A stretch of 64,000 bases of DNA, taken from NCBI GenBank assembly GCA_965221445.1, contig CBDCSF010000013.1, forward strand, positions 2,170,001 through 2,234,000, given 5' to 3'. The notes beneath the pieces were generated by a model. The model was not told where the DNA came from and did not search any database. It worked only from the letters and a program-made list of their open reading frames with translations. Of the stretch, positions 52,567 to 61,877 are shown in pieces. The DNA is from MPNP01 sp965221445 (GTDB taxonomy: Bacteria > Pseudomonadota > Alphaproteobacteria > Rhodobacterales > Rhodobacteraceae). A program made the position numbers and the translations under genes. How positions within the stretch are numbered: position 1 is the first letter of the stretch; each line of letters begins with the position of its first letter.

Positions 52567-54843
52567 ATGAATACTGAAAAAGAGACTCCTCCCCTCAAGA
52601 AGGCAGCCTTGCGGTACCACGAATTCCCTAAACCAGGGAAACTGGAAATTCGACCTACAAAACCCATGACCACCGGGAGAGATCTATCTCTAGCCTATTC
52701 TCCTGGTGTTGCCGAGGCGTGTCTTGAAATCAAGAAAGATTCCATGAAGGCTGCCCAATACACGGCCCGAGGTAATCTTGTTGCTGTAGTTTCAAACGGG
52801 ACAGCTGTTCTTGGCTTGGGAAATATCGGTGCAATAGCAGCAAAGCCCGTTATGGAAGGAAAAGCGGTACTGTTCAAGAAATTTGCAAACCTGGATTGTT
52901 TCGATATTGAGATCAACGAAAGTGATCCCAAAAAACTAGCTGAGACAATCAGTAAGCTGGAGCCGACTTTCGGCGCCATAAATCTGGAAGACATAAAAGC
53001 TCCAGATTGCTTTGAAGTGGAGAAATTATGTATTGAAAGCATGAACATTCCAGTGTTTCATGATGATCAGCATGGGACAGCAATTGTGGTAGCAGCCGCT
53101 ACAATTAATGCCTTGATTGTATCCAAAAAGGATATTGAATCTTTGAAGATTGTAGCTTTGGGAGCAGGTGCTGCAGGCATTGCTTGCCTGGATATGCTGA
53201 TTGCCCTGGGAGCAAGAAGGGAAAATATTGCCCTTTGTGACAGCAAGGGTGTGGTTTCGACAAGCAGGGAAAATCTAACTCCCGAAAAAAAGAGATTCGC
53301 ACTGGATACAACAAAAACAACTCTAGAAGAGGTCATGGTTGGAGCAGATTTCTTTTTGGGACTTTCCGGCCCCAATCTGGTTTCCAAGGATATGATCAAG
53401 AGTATGGCCAGCCAACCGATGGTATTTACGTTGGCCAATCCCGATCCTGAGATTTGGCCCAATGAAGTTCTTGAGGTGGCACCTGATGCATTAATTACGA
53501 CTGGAAGGTCAGATTATCCGAATCAGGTAAATAATGTCCTGTGTTTCCCGTTTATATTCAGAGGTGCGATGGATGTTGGAGCCACTGCCATTAACTACGA
53601 TATGAAACTTGCCTGTGCCGAGGCCATTGCCAAATTGGCACGAACAACAACCTCCGAAGAAGTAGGATTGGCCTACACAGGCGAAAACCTCACCTTTGGC
53701 TCAGATTACCTGATCCCAAAACCCTTCGATCCAAGGTTACTTTCTCATGTAGCAAGTGCGGTAGCCCATTCAGCCATTATCTCTGGTGTAGCTACCCGTC
53801 CAAGGGATGTTGAAGAATACAAGTCTCATCTCGAAAGCCAGGTTTACAAATCCAGTATGATCATGCGTCCAGTATTTGATGTCGCCAGGGCCGACCGAAG
53901 AAGGGTTGTGTTTGCCGAAGGCGAAGATCAGAGGGTTTTATATGCGGTTCAAATTCTCAAGGAGGAACATAACAGCAAACCTATTTTGGTAGGTCGTCCT
54001 GAAGTCATAGCCCAAAGAATAGAACGGGCCGGACTATCCCTGACTCCTGAAAAGGATTTTGACATGGTCAATCCCCTGAGCGATTACAGGTTTCCTGAAT
54101 ATTGGGGTGATTATCATGATCTGGTGGGCAGGAAGGGGGTTTCTCCCTATTTGGCAAGAACAATTGTCCGCTCAAATACTACGGTCATTTCAGCCCTCAT
54201 GGTACATCGTGGAGAAGCCGAAAGCATGATCTGTGGTACAGAAGGACAATATCTGTGGCATTTGAAATATATCAATCAAATCCTTGGTAAGGATGGGTTG
54301 TCTCCCATTGGAGCAATGTCCCTGATTATTTTTGATGGTGGGTTACTGTTCATAGCTGATACACATGTCCATACTGACCCAACTGCTGAAGAAATTTCTG
54401 AAACGGTGATTGCGGCAGCGAGACATGTCAAGCGATTTGGTATAGAACCCAAAATAGCCATCTGTTCAGATTCTCAATTTGGCAATCTTGACAGCCACTC
54501 AGGTCGCTTGACAAGAGATGCACTAGCCCTCCTTGACCTGAATCAACCGGATTTTGAATATGAAGGGGAAATGAATACTGATACCGCACTCAATGAAACG
54601 CTAAGAAACGATATTCTACCAAAATCAAGGCTTTCAGGTAAAGCAAACACATTGATATACTCAAGTACCGTAGGTGCCGGAGCAGCAAGAAATCTCCTCA
54701 AGAGTGTCTCTGGGGGTGTTGAAGTAGGCCCCATTTTAATGGGCATGGGAAACAAATCCCATATTGTTACTCCTGCTGTTACCGCCCGAGGGTTGTATAA
54801 TATTGCTTCCCTCGCAATGATGCCGGTTGCCAGTTATGGATAG
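52567..54843 (+). CDS. maeB: NADP-dependent malic enzyme with phosphotransacetylase-like domain
   Basis: A 758-residue MaeB-type enzyme that decarboxylates malate to pyruvate. The malic half (1-430) shows SLAYSPGVAEACLEI, VFHDDQHGTAIVVAAATINA and the NAD(P) loop GAGAAGIACLDML. The C-terminal half (about 440-755) is a phosphate acetyltransferase-like domain (RVVFAEGEDQRVLYAVQIL) thought to be regulatory. The ATG at 52567 has GGAG upstream. uraH follows 38 bases after the stop. Confidence 0.95.
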   Translation: MNTEKETPPLKKAALRYHEFPKPGKLEIRPTKPMTTGRDLSLAYSPGVAEACLEIKKDSMKAAQYTARGNLVAVVSNGTAVLGLGNIGAIAAKPVMEGKAVLFKKFANLDCFDIEINESDPKKLAETISKLEPTFGAINLEDIKAPDCFEVEKLCIESMNIPVFHDDQHGTAIVVAAATINALIVSKKDIESLKIVALGAGAAGIACLDMLIALGARRENIALCDSKGVVSTSRENLTPEKKRFALDTTKTTLEEVMVGADFFLGLSGPNLVSKDMIKSMASQPMVFTLANPDPEIWPNEVLEVAPDALITTGRSDYPNQVNNVLCFPFIFRGAMDVGATAINYDMKLACAEAIAKLARTTTSEEVGLAYTGENLTFGSDYLIPKPFDPRLLSHVASAVAHSAIISGVATRPRDVEEYKSHLESQVYKSSMIMRPVFDVARADRRRVVFAEGEDQRVLYAVQILKEEHNSKPILVGRPEVIAQRIERAGLSLTPEKDFDMVNPLSDYRFPEYWGDYHDLVGRKGVSPYLARTIVRSNTTVISALMVHRGEAESMICGTEGQYLWHLKYINQILGKDGLSPIGAMSLIIFDGGLLFIADTHVHTDPTAEEISETVIAAARHVKRFGIEPKIAICSDSQFGNLDSHSGRLTRDALALLDLNQPDFEYEGEMNTDTALNETLRNDILPKSRLSGKANTLIYSSTVGAGAARNLLKSVSGGVEVGPILMGMGNKSHIVTPAVTARGLYNIASLAMMPVASYG

Positions 54844-54881
54844 TATTCTCTTTTGAAAATGGCCAATGGAAAGGATTTGCA

Positions 54882-55223
54882 GTGAAAGGTTTTCTAACCA
54901 CACATGTCTTGGATACCGCCAGGGGATGTCCCGCAGGAGGGTTGAAGATAGCTTTATTCAAAACGACAAAGAACGGTTTATCCCTGATTCGGGAGATGGT
55001 TACGAATAGTGATGGGAGGACAAATTCCCCTATCCTGACTGAAGAGGAATTTGAATTGGGTGAATACGAATTGGTCTTTCACGCCGGAGATTATCTCAAG
55101 GATCAGGGTAATGCTGGATTTTACAACACAATTCCCATTAGGTTCAGCCTGAGAGAAACATCACACTATCATGTTCCCCTTCTTCTATCCCCCTTTGGTT
55201 ATTCAACCTACCGGGGGAGTTAA
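54882..55223 (+). CDS. uraH: 5-hydroxyisourate hydrolase
   Basis: A 113-residue transthyretin-like enzyme that hydrolyses 5-hydroxyisourate to OHCU in urate breakdown. FLTTHVLDTARGCPAGGLKI at the start contains the catalytic His and the signature, HYHVPLLLSPFGYSTYRGS ends in the diagnostic YRGS. The start is GTG with AAAGGA eight bases upstream. No signal peptide is present, so it is cytoplasmic. Its substrate would come from PuuD, encoded 2.9 kb downstream. UraD, the next enzyme, is not in the window. Confidence 0.96.
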   Translation: MKGFLTTHVLDTARGCPAGGLKIALFKTTKNGLSLIREMVTNSDGRTNSPILTEEEFELGEYELVFHAGDYLKDQGNAGFYNTIPIRFSLRETSHYHVPLLLSPFGYSTYRGS

Positions 55224-55365
55224 TGAAATTTCAACACTTGGAACATATACAGAAGTGTTGCAATCTCTCCCTTTTGAGATAGTTTCGAAATTTGTTGAAA
55301 TGCGAATCTATTCATTTATACTCTGATTTTTCTAAACCTATTTTTTTGTTCAAAAGGAGGTGCTC

Positions 55366-56373
55366 ATGTTTCATAGAACTTTAGCTATCTTTACGGCCCT
55401 GTTCCTATCTGTTGGGATGGCAGGTGCCCAAACGCCAGTTAATTTTGCCCTTGACTGGAAATTTGAGGGGCCTAGCGGAGCCTATTTCTCGGCCATAGAT
55501 GATGGTCATTTTGCAGCTGAAGGCCTTGAAGTCGATATATGGGCTGGTCAGGGTTCACTAGATGCGATCCCAAAAGTTGCTACCGGTGCAGCTCAATTCG
55601 GTTTTGCAGATATTAACAGCCTTATTAAATTCCTTGACCAAAACCAGGGGGCACCTGTCATTGCTATCATGATGGTTTATGACAAGCCACCATTTGCTGT
55701 CGTGGGTAGAAAATCACTTGGAGTAGAAGTACCAAAAGATCTGGAAGGAAAAATTTTGGGAGCCCCTCCTCCTGATGGAGCTTGGGCACAATTCCCGGCC
55801 TTTGCATCGGCCAATGGCCTGGATATGTCCAAAATCACCGTTGAGCCCGTTGGCTTCCCAACTAGAGAGCCAAGTCTAGCCGAAGGAGTTGTAGACGCAA
55901 TAACAGGGTTCTCTTTTTCCAGTTATTTGAATTTGGTCAGATTGGGAATTCCTGAATCAGATATTTCAACCATTTTGATGGCAGATTATGGCTTGCAACT
56001 CTATGGTAATGCCATCATAGTCAATACTGATTATGCTGCTGAAAATCCCGAGATTGTGAGCGGGTTCGTCCGTGCGATTATTAACGGCTGGAAATCGGCC
56101 CTGGCAGATCCAGCCAGTAGTGTTGACAGCATTGCCGTACGAAATCCTGCTCTGGACAAGGATTTGGAAGTTTGGCGTTTGAACCTGGCGATTGATGCAA
56201 ATGTCTATACCGATAATGTAAAGGAAAATGGCATGGGCAATATTGATAACGATCGTTTTCAGGCTTCCATAGGACAATTGGCCGAAAACTATGAATTCGC
56301 CAATGATCCCGACCCATCGCTGTATTTTACTGATGAATACCTTGGTGATGCCTCAAGCAGAATGATCAAGTAA
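55366..56373 (+). CDS. NMT1/THI5-like ABC transporter substrate-binding protein
   Basis: The ATG at 55366 follows AAAGGAGGTGCTC and starts a signal peptide (MFHRTLAIFTALFLSVGMAGA, cleaved before QTPV). The 335-residue precursor has the family core VNFALDWKFEGPSGAYFSAI and a GSLDAIPKVATGAAQFGFAD segment. NMT1-type proteins bind thiamine precursors, nucleobases, nitrate or sulfonates. Position between uraH and puuD argues for a purine or a breakdown product; this is inference. A strong terminator follows, before the ATPase gene. Confidence 0.88.
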   Translation: MFHRTLAIFTALFLSVGMAGAQTPVNFALDWKFEGPSGAYFSAIDDGHFAAEGLEVDIWAGQGSLDAIPKVATGAAQFGFADINSLIKFLDQNQGAPVIAIMMVYDKPPFAVVGRKSLGVEVPKDLEGKILGAPPPDGAWAQFPAFASANGLDMSKITVEPVGFPTREPSLAEGVVDAITGFSFSSYLNLVRLGIPESDISTILMADYGLQLYGNAIIVNTDYAAENPEIVSGFVRAIINGWKSALADPASSVDSIAVRNPALDKDLEVWRLNLAIDANVYTDNVKENGMGNIDNDRFQASIGQLAENYEFANDPDPSLYFTDEYLGDASSRMIK

Positions 56374-56384
56374 ATCCATTCAGA

Positions 56385-56424
56385 ATGGGCAGGTATAAGC
56401 AAATACCTGCCCATATTTTTTTTT
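56385..56424 (+). terminator. Intrinsic terminator between binding protein and ATPase genes
   Basis: Perfect 12-bp stem (56385-56396 with 56403-56414), followed by a run of nine T residues. It lies inside the ABC operon and would let the binding protein be made in excess over ATPase and permease, a common arrangement. Confidence 0.85.
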
Positions 56425-56437
56425 AAAAAGGAACTAA

Positions 56438-57211
56438 ATGTCTGAAATTGAGCTGCTGGAAGTCTCTCATGAATTTTCAACTCAAGAGGGGCCTTTCCCG
56501 GTTCTTGATAATGTCAGTTTAAAAGTTCCTGAAGGGGCTTTTACATCAGTTGTTGGCCCCTCCGGCTGCGGTAAGTCTACACTTACTCGTTTGATTTCGG
56601 GACTTCTCAAACCCACAAAAGGTTCGATAAAACTAGGTGGAGCAGAAGTTACAGGCCCTAAACCAACCGTGGGAATGGCTTTTCAGAACCCTGTAATGCT
56701 TGAGTGGAGAAGTGTTGTAAAGAATGTAACCCTTCCCCTTGAGATTGTTTCTCCCAAGATGCCGGCCAAAGAGCAGGAAGATCGTGCCAGGGAATTGCTT
56801 AAGCTGGTTTCCCTGGAGGGTTATGAAGAAAATCGTCCATCTGAGTTGTCAGGTGGGATGCGTCAGCGTGTTTCATTATGCCGTTCGCTGGTTCATCGAC
56901 CGGAAGTCCTCATACTGGATGAACCATTTGGAGCGTTGGATGCCTTTACTCGAGAGGAGTTATGGCAGATTATGCATTCTTTGAGAGCAGAGGAGAGAAT
57001 TACCTGTCTTCTCATTACACATGATTTGAGGGAATCAGTCTTCCTGTCCGATGAAGTTATCGTCTTGTCGGACAGACCGGCCAAAAATCAATATAGTACT
57101 AAAATAGATCTGGGTTCCAAACGAACTCTTGATGATCTGTATACACCCAAAACCACCGAGTTGCTTGCCGTCCTAAGACACCAGATAGAAGTTGCTCAGG
57201 GCAGAAAATGA
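56438..57211 (+). CDS. ABC transporter ATP-binding protein (NitT/TauT type)
   Basis: A 257-residue ABC ATPase with Walker A GPSGCGKST near 41-49, signature LSGGMRQRVSLCRSL near 136-150, Walker B VLILDEPFGALDAFTRE and switch LLITHDLRES. The LSGGMRQRV form and the DAFTR D-loop are typical of the nitrate/taurine/NMT1 importer group. An AAAGGA site precedes the ATG. It begins 24 bases after the T-tract of the terminator and is followed nine bases later by the permease. Confidence 0.93.
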   Translation: MSEIELLEVSHEFSTQEGPFPVLDNVSLKVPEGAFTSVVGPSGCGKSTLTRLISGLLKPTKGSIKLGGAEVTGPKPTVGMAFQNPVMLEWRSVVKNVTLPLEIVSPKMPAKEQEDRARELLKLVSLEGYEENRPSELSGGMRQRVSLCRSLVHRPEVLILDEPFGALDAFTREELWQIMHSLRAEERITCLLITHDLRESVFLSDEVIVLSDRPAKNQYSTKIDLGSKRTLDDLYTPKTTELLAVLRHQIEVAQGRK

Positions 57212-57220
57212 GAACCTACT

Positions 57221-57991
57221 ATGGAAATCAGTAATAGTTTGGTAAGAAAAGTTGTCGTCCCCTTTGTAGCCATTATTATATTCCTGGTGGTATGGGAGTG
57301 GATCGTCTGGATTAATGGTTGGCCAAATTACAAAATGGCTTCTCCCTCAGACCTTGGACCAGCTTTCTGGAAATACAGGGTTTTGTTTCTGGAGTATGGT
57401 TGGGATACCTTTTGGAGAACTGTAGCTGGTTTGGGACTTTCAGTTTTAGTCGGAACCATGCTTGGTATGATCATGGGATTTTCGCGAATAATCCGTGAAG
57501 GTCTGTATCCATTATTGGTAGGTTTCAATGCCATTCCAAAAGCAACGGTTGTCCCCGTGATAGCATTGATTCTCGTGGGTCTGGATGATCTGAACACGGT
57601 TCTGATTGCCTTTCTAATATCTTTTTTCCCGATTGCTGTTTCTGTTTCTATCGGGTTGTCAACCTTGGAGCCGGAGTATCGTGATATCCTTCGTTCACTT
57701 GGAGCGACGAGACTAACCATCTTTTGGAAAATAGCTCTCCCCAAAACCCTACCAGAGTTTTTTGGTGCACTCAAGGTTGCTGTAACCCTTGCTTTTATTG
57801 GTACCAACCTTATGGAAATTGTCGAACCTCATGGTAAGGGGCTGGGGCACCTATTTGACAGTGGCAAGATCAATGCTGATTACCCCTTGATGTTCTCTGT
57901 TTTGATTGCTCTTGCGTTCTTGGGTATTGTCCTTTTCTATATAGTTGTAGCGTTGGAGAGAATATTTGCTGGGTGGGCTGAAAGAGAGTGA
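57221..57991 (+). CDS. ABC transporter permease (NitT/TauT type)
   Basis: A 256-residue inner-membrane permease with about six helices (for example VVVPFVAIIIFLVVWEWIV and LSVLVGTMLGMIMG). The EAA-type coupling loop is YRDILRSLGATRLTIFWKIA near 153-172, followed by LPKTLPEFFGALKVA. It works with the preceding ATPase and binding protein. It is presumably a homodimer because only one permease is encoded in this operon. Confidence 0.92.
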   Translation: MEISNSLVRKVVVPFVAIIIFLVVWEWIVWINGWPNYKMASPSDLGPAFWKYRVLFLEYGWDTFWRTVAGLGLSVLVGTMLGMIMGFSRIIREGLYPLLVGFNAIPKATVVPVIALILVGLDDLNTVLIAFLISFFPIAVSVSIGLSTLEPEYRDILRSLGATRLTIFWKIALPKTLPEFFGALKVAVTLAFIGTNLMEIVEPHGKGLGHLFDSGKINADYPLMFSVLIALAFLGIVLFYIVVALERIFAGWAERE

Positions 57992-58015
57992 TTCAAACAC
58001 CAAAAAGTAAGTTGG

Positions 58016-58041
58016 GTTGATTGTTTATTAAAACAATCGAC
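58016..58041 (+). other. 11-bp hairpin between the ABC operon and puuD
   Basis: An 11-bp stem with one G-T pair (58016-58026 with 58031-58041) and a 4-base loop, 27 bases after the permease stop. There is no T-tract, so it may be an RNA-stability or factor-assisted termination element rather than an intrinsic terminator. Confidence 0.4.
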
Positions 58042-58132
58042 TTATGAGCTCTCTTTGGATAAGTAGGCAAAAGTAGAAGTAGTCATCATCCAAACCAAAG
58101 GATTTAAGAAAGGATAAACCGGGGTAAGTCCA

Positions 58133-59407
58133 ATGCTTGAAATAGCCATAATTTGGGATTGGTTAGCATTTGCCTTCAGGTGGCTTCATGTTATTACTGC
58201 CATTGCCTGGATAGGTTCTTCCTTCTACTTTATTGCCCTTGATTTGGGTTTACATAGAAAGCCAAATCTTCCTGAGGGGGTAAGTGGGGAAGAATGGCAG
58301 GTTCATGGTGGCGGATTTTATCACATTCAAAAATATCAGGTAGCGCCTCCCAACCTACCTACAAGTTTAACCTGGTTTAAATGGGAAAGTTATTCTACCT
58401 GGCTAAGTGGCTTTGCCTTAATGGCCATTATGTATTGGTCTGGGGCAGAACTGTACCTGATTGATCGGTCAAAGATAGATCTTGATCTTTGGCAGGCTAT
58501 TTTGATATCTGGAGGATCTTTGGCTATCGGCTGGGTATTTTACGATCTGCTCTGTAAGTCAAGGTTGGGACAACACCCAACCACCCTGATGCTTCTTCTT
58601 TTCATATTGCTGGTCGTAATGTCTTGGGGATATGACCAGATATTTACCGGACGAGCTGCTCTACTACATGTTGGGGCATTTACAGCCACGATAATGACGG
58701 CTAATGTATTCCTGATTATTATCCCGAATCAAAAAATTGTGGTTGAAGATTTAAAGCAGGGAAAAATACCGGATCCAGAGTTTGGAAGAATAGGGAAACT
58801 GAGATCAACCCATAACAATTATCTCACACTCCCCGTCATATTTTTAATGCTGTCCAACCACTATCCTCTCGCCTTCGCAAGTGAATATAACTGGATCATA
58901 TGCTCTCTGATATTTTTGATGGGTGTTACCATTCGTCATTATTTCAATACTGTTCATGCCCGCAAAGGATATCCCAATTGGACATGGGCCCTTACGGCGA
59001 TAATATTTATAGCGATAATGTGGCTTTCGGCATTAAAACCTCCGATTGGAGATAATGTTGAATTATCAGGTGAAATTAGGGGAGGTAAACCTGCAATTGA
59101 GGTACAGTTGGTAGGATTTGAAGAGGTCGATGAAATAATCCAGATCAGATGTGTTGCATGCCATAGCCAGCAACCAACTTGGGATCAAGTCCTATGGGCT
59201 CCCAAATCTGTAGTATTGGAATCTGAACAACAAATTCTCGACAATGCCGATAGAATTTTCCTTCATTCGGTAATGACCACCTCCATGCCACCTGCAAATA
59301 TTACGTTTATGACTCCAGAGGAAAGGCGAACATTGATGCAATGGTACGCTCAGCTTCCTCAATCAACTAAACTACCCTTTAGTATGAAATCTGCAGTCCA
59401 TAATTGA
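58133..59407 (+). CDS. puuD: Membrane-bound urate hydroxylase PuuD
   Basis: A 424-residue membrane urate oxidase that hydroxylates urate to 5-hydroxyisourate and passes electrons to a cytochrome domain. The N-terminus has WLAFAFRWLHVITAIAWIGS with membrane helices throughout residues 1-310. A C-terminal cytochrome-c-like domain carries RCVACHSQQPTWDQ (CxxCH heme site) and a distal methionine in SMPPANITFMTPEER. It makes the substrate of UraH. The domain order and length match PuuD. Confidence 0.94.
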   Translation: MLEIAIIWDWLAFAFRWLHVITAIAWIGSSFYFIALDLGLHRKPNLPEGVSGEEWQVHGGGFYHIQKYQVAPPNLPTSLTWFKWESYSTWLSGFALMAIMYWSGAELYLIDRSKIDLDLWQAILISGGSLAIGWVFYDLLCKSRLGQHPTTLMLLLFILLVVMSWGYDQIFTGRAALLHVGAFTATIMTANVFLIIIPNQKIVVEDLKQGKIPDPEFGRIGKLRSTHNNYLTLPVIFLMLSNHYPLAFASEYNWIICSLIFLMGVTIRHYFNTVHARKGYPNWTWALTAIIFIAIMWLSALKPPIGDNVELSGEIRGGKPAIEVQLVGFEEVDEIIQIRCVACHSQQPTWDQVLWAPKSVVLESEQQILDNADRIFLHSVMTTSMPPANITFMTPEERRTLMQWYAQLPQSTKLPFSMKSAVHN

Positions 59408-59554
59408 CCAGTGAATATTTGGACCTCAAATCTTGTAATTCAGGAGTTTAACATTAGCATTAGAACGGGAGGACGCAGGCTAGTTATTATCAGCACAGAT
59501 TGGCCAAACTCTATCTTTCCAACCAAAGCATTAAATGAGGTTTAGTTATTAAAC

Positions 59555-60241
59555 ATGTCACAATTTCCATTTGACCCCCCAAAACAAATCACTTTGCCCA
59601 TAGTGGGATCAGAAGAAAGATTTCCAGTAAATCGGGTGTACTGTGTCGGAAGAAACTATGCAGCTCATGCCATTGAGATGGGTCATGATCCGAACCGGGA
59701 AGAGCCGTTTTTCTTCCAGAAAAATGCCAGTAATCTGGATATTTCTGGTGAGTTCCCGTATCCAGATAAATCTTCCGATGTTCATCATGAAGTGGAGTTG
59801 GCCGTATTGCTGAAATCGGGTGGAATGAATATTCCGGTGAACCAGGCACTTGAACATGTTTATGGCTATGCACCCTCCTTGGACATGACCCGGCGTGATA
59901 TCCAGGCCGAGCAAAAGAAACTTGGTAGGCCTTGGGAAATCAGTAAGGCGTTTGAAAGATCAGCACCGATTGGGGCAGTGCATCCAACCACGGTTGTTGG
60001 TCATCTTTCAGAAGGTAGGATATCATTGAAGGTTAATGGTACGGTAAGTCAGGATGGCGACTTGAACCAATTGATCTGGAAAGTACCTGAGTTGATTTCG
60101 TATCTATCAGGGTATTTTGAACTTGTAGGAGGGGATGTTATCCTTACCGGTACTCCTGCTGGAGTTTCTGCCGTTCAGAAGGGTGATATTCTAGAGGTTA
60201 TGATTGATGGTCTGGATTCCATGACGACAAAGGTTGTATAA
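59555..60241 (+). CDS. Fumarylacetoacetate hydrolase family protein
   Basis: A 228-residue FAH-fold hydrolase. VNRVYCVGRNYAAHAIEMGH near 24-43 is the conserved loop, DVHHEVELAVLLKSGG near 74-89 carries the metal-binding glutamates, YGYAPSLDMTRRDIQ holds the metal Asp, and GDVILTGTPAGVSAVQKGD is the C-terminal signature. Single-domain members of this size include fumarylpyruvate hydrolases and acylpyruvases. Its substrate here is not settled by context. It converges with the ABC operon that follows. Confidence 0.88.
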   Translation: MSQFPFDPPKQITLPIVGSEERFPVNRVYCVGRNYAAHAIEMGHDPNREEPFFFQKNASNLDISGEFPYPDKSSDVHHEVELAVLLKSGGMNIPVNQALEHVYGYAPSLDMTRRDIQAEQKKLGRPWEISKAFERSAPIGAVHPTTVVGHLSEGRISLKVNGTVSQDGDLNQLIWKVPELISYLSGYFELVGGDVILTGTPAGVSAVQKGDILEVMIDGLDSMTTKVV

Positions 60242-60336
60242 GACGATTGGATTGATCAATCAGGAAACAAACTTACCAGCTAGTGTACAAGTAACTCCTT
60301 ACCGTACTTCCATATTTGCTGGGTTTAAAAAAAGGT

Positions 60337-61089
60337 TTATCGGTTGGCTGCGTAATAGGAAAATTTGCGTTCCAGGGCTGCAAGAATTTCGGAAATGGTA
60401 AAAGCAAGAGCAAATAACACAATTAGAACAGCCCAAAAATGACTCATCAGGAAATTGGCAGAATAGAGTTCAAACAGTGCACCGAATCCCACTAGTGAGA
60501 TTAGAAGTTGACCAATAATCACACCTTTAACCGCACGAATAATGCCGATTCTCACTCCACCTAGTATTTCCGGTAGTGCCGCCCAAAAATAGATTTTAAC
60601 GAAAGCTGCCAAAGGGGTAGCACCAAAACAACGACCCATTTCCACTAGGGAACGGTTGATCTGCAAGACACCTGCTCGGGAATTAAGTATAATTATCCAG
60701 ATTGCGAAAAGCGAGGTCGTGATAATAATTGATTTCATTCCAAAGCCAAAAAGAACCATCAAAACAGGGACCAAAGCCGTCAAGGGGGCACTCAGAAATA
60801 TATTGACCCAAGGTAGAAGAAGTTCGTCTAGCAGACGGTTTTTCCCCATCAGAATTCCAACCGGAATACCAATCACTACAGATGCAAAAACTCCAGTGGT
60901 AAACGCCTGTGCTGTTTCACGCAACGCTTTTAGAAATGCAGGAGAGTCACCAATCTCATAAAGTGTGATTAGAACCTCCGAAATTGGAGGTAGAAAAAAC
61001 GTAAATCCTGATTGCCCAACAAGTTCCCACAATAACCCCCAAAGGATCAGTGAAGACATTCCAGGCAATCTAATCCCTTTAATGTACAT
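60337..61089 (-). CDS. ABC transporter permease (second NMT1-type importer)
   Basis: The ATG at 61089 lies just after the ATPase stop and gives 250 residues; a start at 61125 would overlap the ATPase gene by 31 bases. It has about six membrane helices and the coupling loop LVEMGRCFGATPLAAFVKIY, then WAALPEILGGVRIGI. It is the last gene of a four-gene minus-strand operon that contains a second permease, so the channel is probably a heterodimer. Confidence 0.9.
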   Translation of the reverse strand: MYIKGIRLPGMSSLILWGLLWELVGQSGFTFFLPPISEVLITLYEIGDSPAFLKALRETAQAFTTGVFASVVIGIPVGILMGKNRLLDELLLPWVNIFLSAPLTALVPVLMVLFGFGMKSIIITTSLFAIWIIILNSRAGVLQINRSLVEMGRCFGATPLAAFVKIYFWAALPEILGGVRIGIIRAVKGVIIGQLLISLVGFGALFELYSANFLMSHFWAVLIVLFALAFTISEILAALERKFSYYAANR

Positions 61090-61094
61090 ACGAT

Positions 61095-61853
61095 CTATTC
61101 CACATAGGACCGTAGGGAATCCCAAATTCGATCCACCGTGTCCAGATACTCAGGATCTCTTCGAATGTTGGATGCCCCTCTGCTACGTAAATTTTGAGGT
61201 CGTAGAATTTCATGGACTCGACTGGGTCGTGGAAGTAGAATGGCAATTTGGTCAGAAACATAAACCGCTTCCTCAATTGAATGGGTGACAAAAATAAAAG
61301 TCTTGTTTTCCTCCTCAACCAAGCCGAGAAGATCTTCCTGAAACTTGCGACGGGTTTGTTCATCAACAGCAGAAAAAGGTTCGTCCATCAACAAGACTTC
61401 GCTTTCAACAGCAAGAGCACGAGCTAAACCGACACGTTGTCTCATGCCACCTGACAATTCATGTGGAAAACTCTTTTCAAACCCGTCAAGCCCTACGTTC
61501 TTAATGTACTTATGAGCAATTTCCTCTCTTTCAGAAACCGAGACACCTCTGAGTTCAAGTCCAAATGATACGTTTCTTAACACATCTGCCCATGGTAGCA
61601 AGGCAAAATCCTGAAACACGAAGGCTCGATCAGGACCGGGACCTGTAACCGGTTTGCCATTAATCTCAACTTCACCTGAAGTGGGTTTAAGCAAGCCAGA
61701 AATAATCTTTAACAATGTCGTTTTCCCACAGCCTGAGGGACCAAGTAAAGAAGTTAATTGACCTTTGGGAAACTCAAGAGAAAGATCTCGCAGAGCTTCT
61801 ACATTTCCAGGATAAGTCTTGGAAACATTCCGTGTTGATACTGCAATTTCCAT
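61095..61853 (-). CDS. ABC transporter ATP-binding protein (second NMT1-type importer)
   Basis: A 252-residue ABC ATPase with Walker A GPSGCGKTT near 39-47, Q-loop VFQDFALLPWADV, signature LSGGMRQRVGLARAL near 132-146, Walker B VLLMDEPFSAVDEQTRR and switch FVTHSIEEA. It is of the nitrate/taurine/NMT1 group. It sits between two permease genes, 24 bases after the first. Confidence 0.93.
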   Translation of the reverse strand: MEIAVSTRNVSKTYPGNVEALRDLSLEFPKGQLTSLLGPSGCGKTTLLKIISGLLKPTSGEVEINGKPVTGPGPDRAFVFQDFALLPWADVLRNVSFGLELRGVSVSEREEIAHKYIKNVGLDGFEKSFPHELSGGMRQRVGLARALAVESEVLLMDEPFSAVDEQTRRKFQEDLLGLVEEENKTFIFVTHSIEEAVYVSDQIAILLPRPSRVHEILRPQNLRSRGASNIRRDPEYLDTVDRIWDSLRSYVE

Positions 61854-61877
61854 TATATCCCCTAGTTCTTATTTTGT

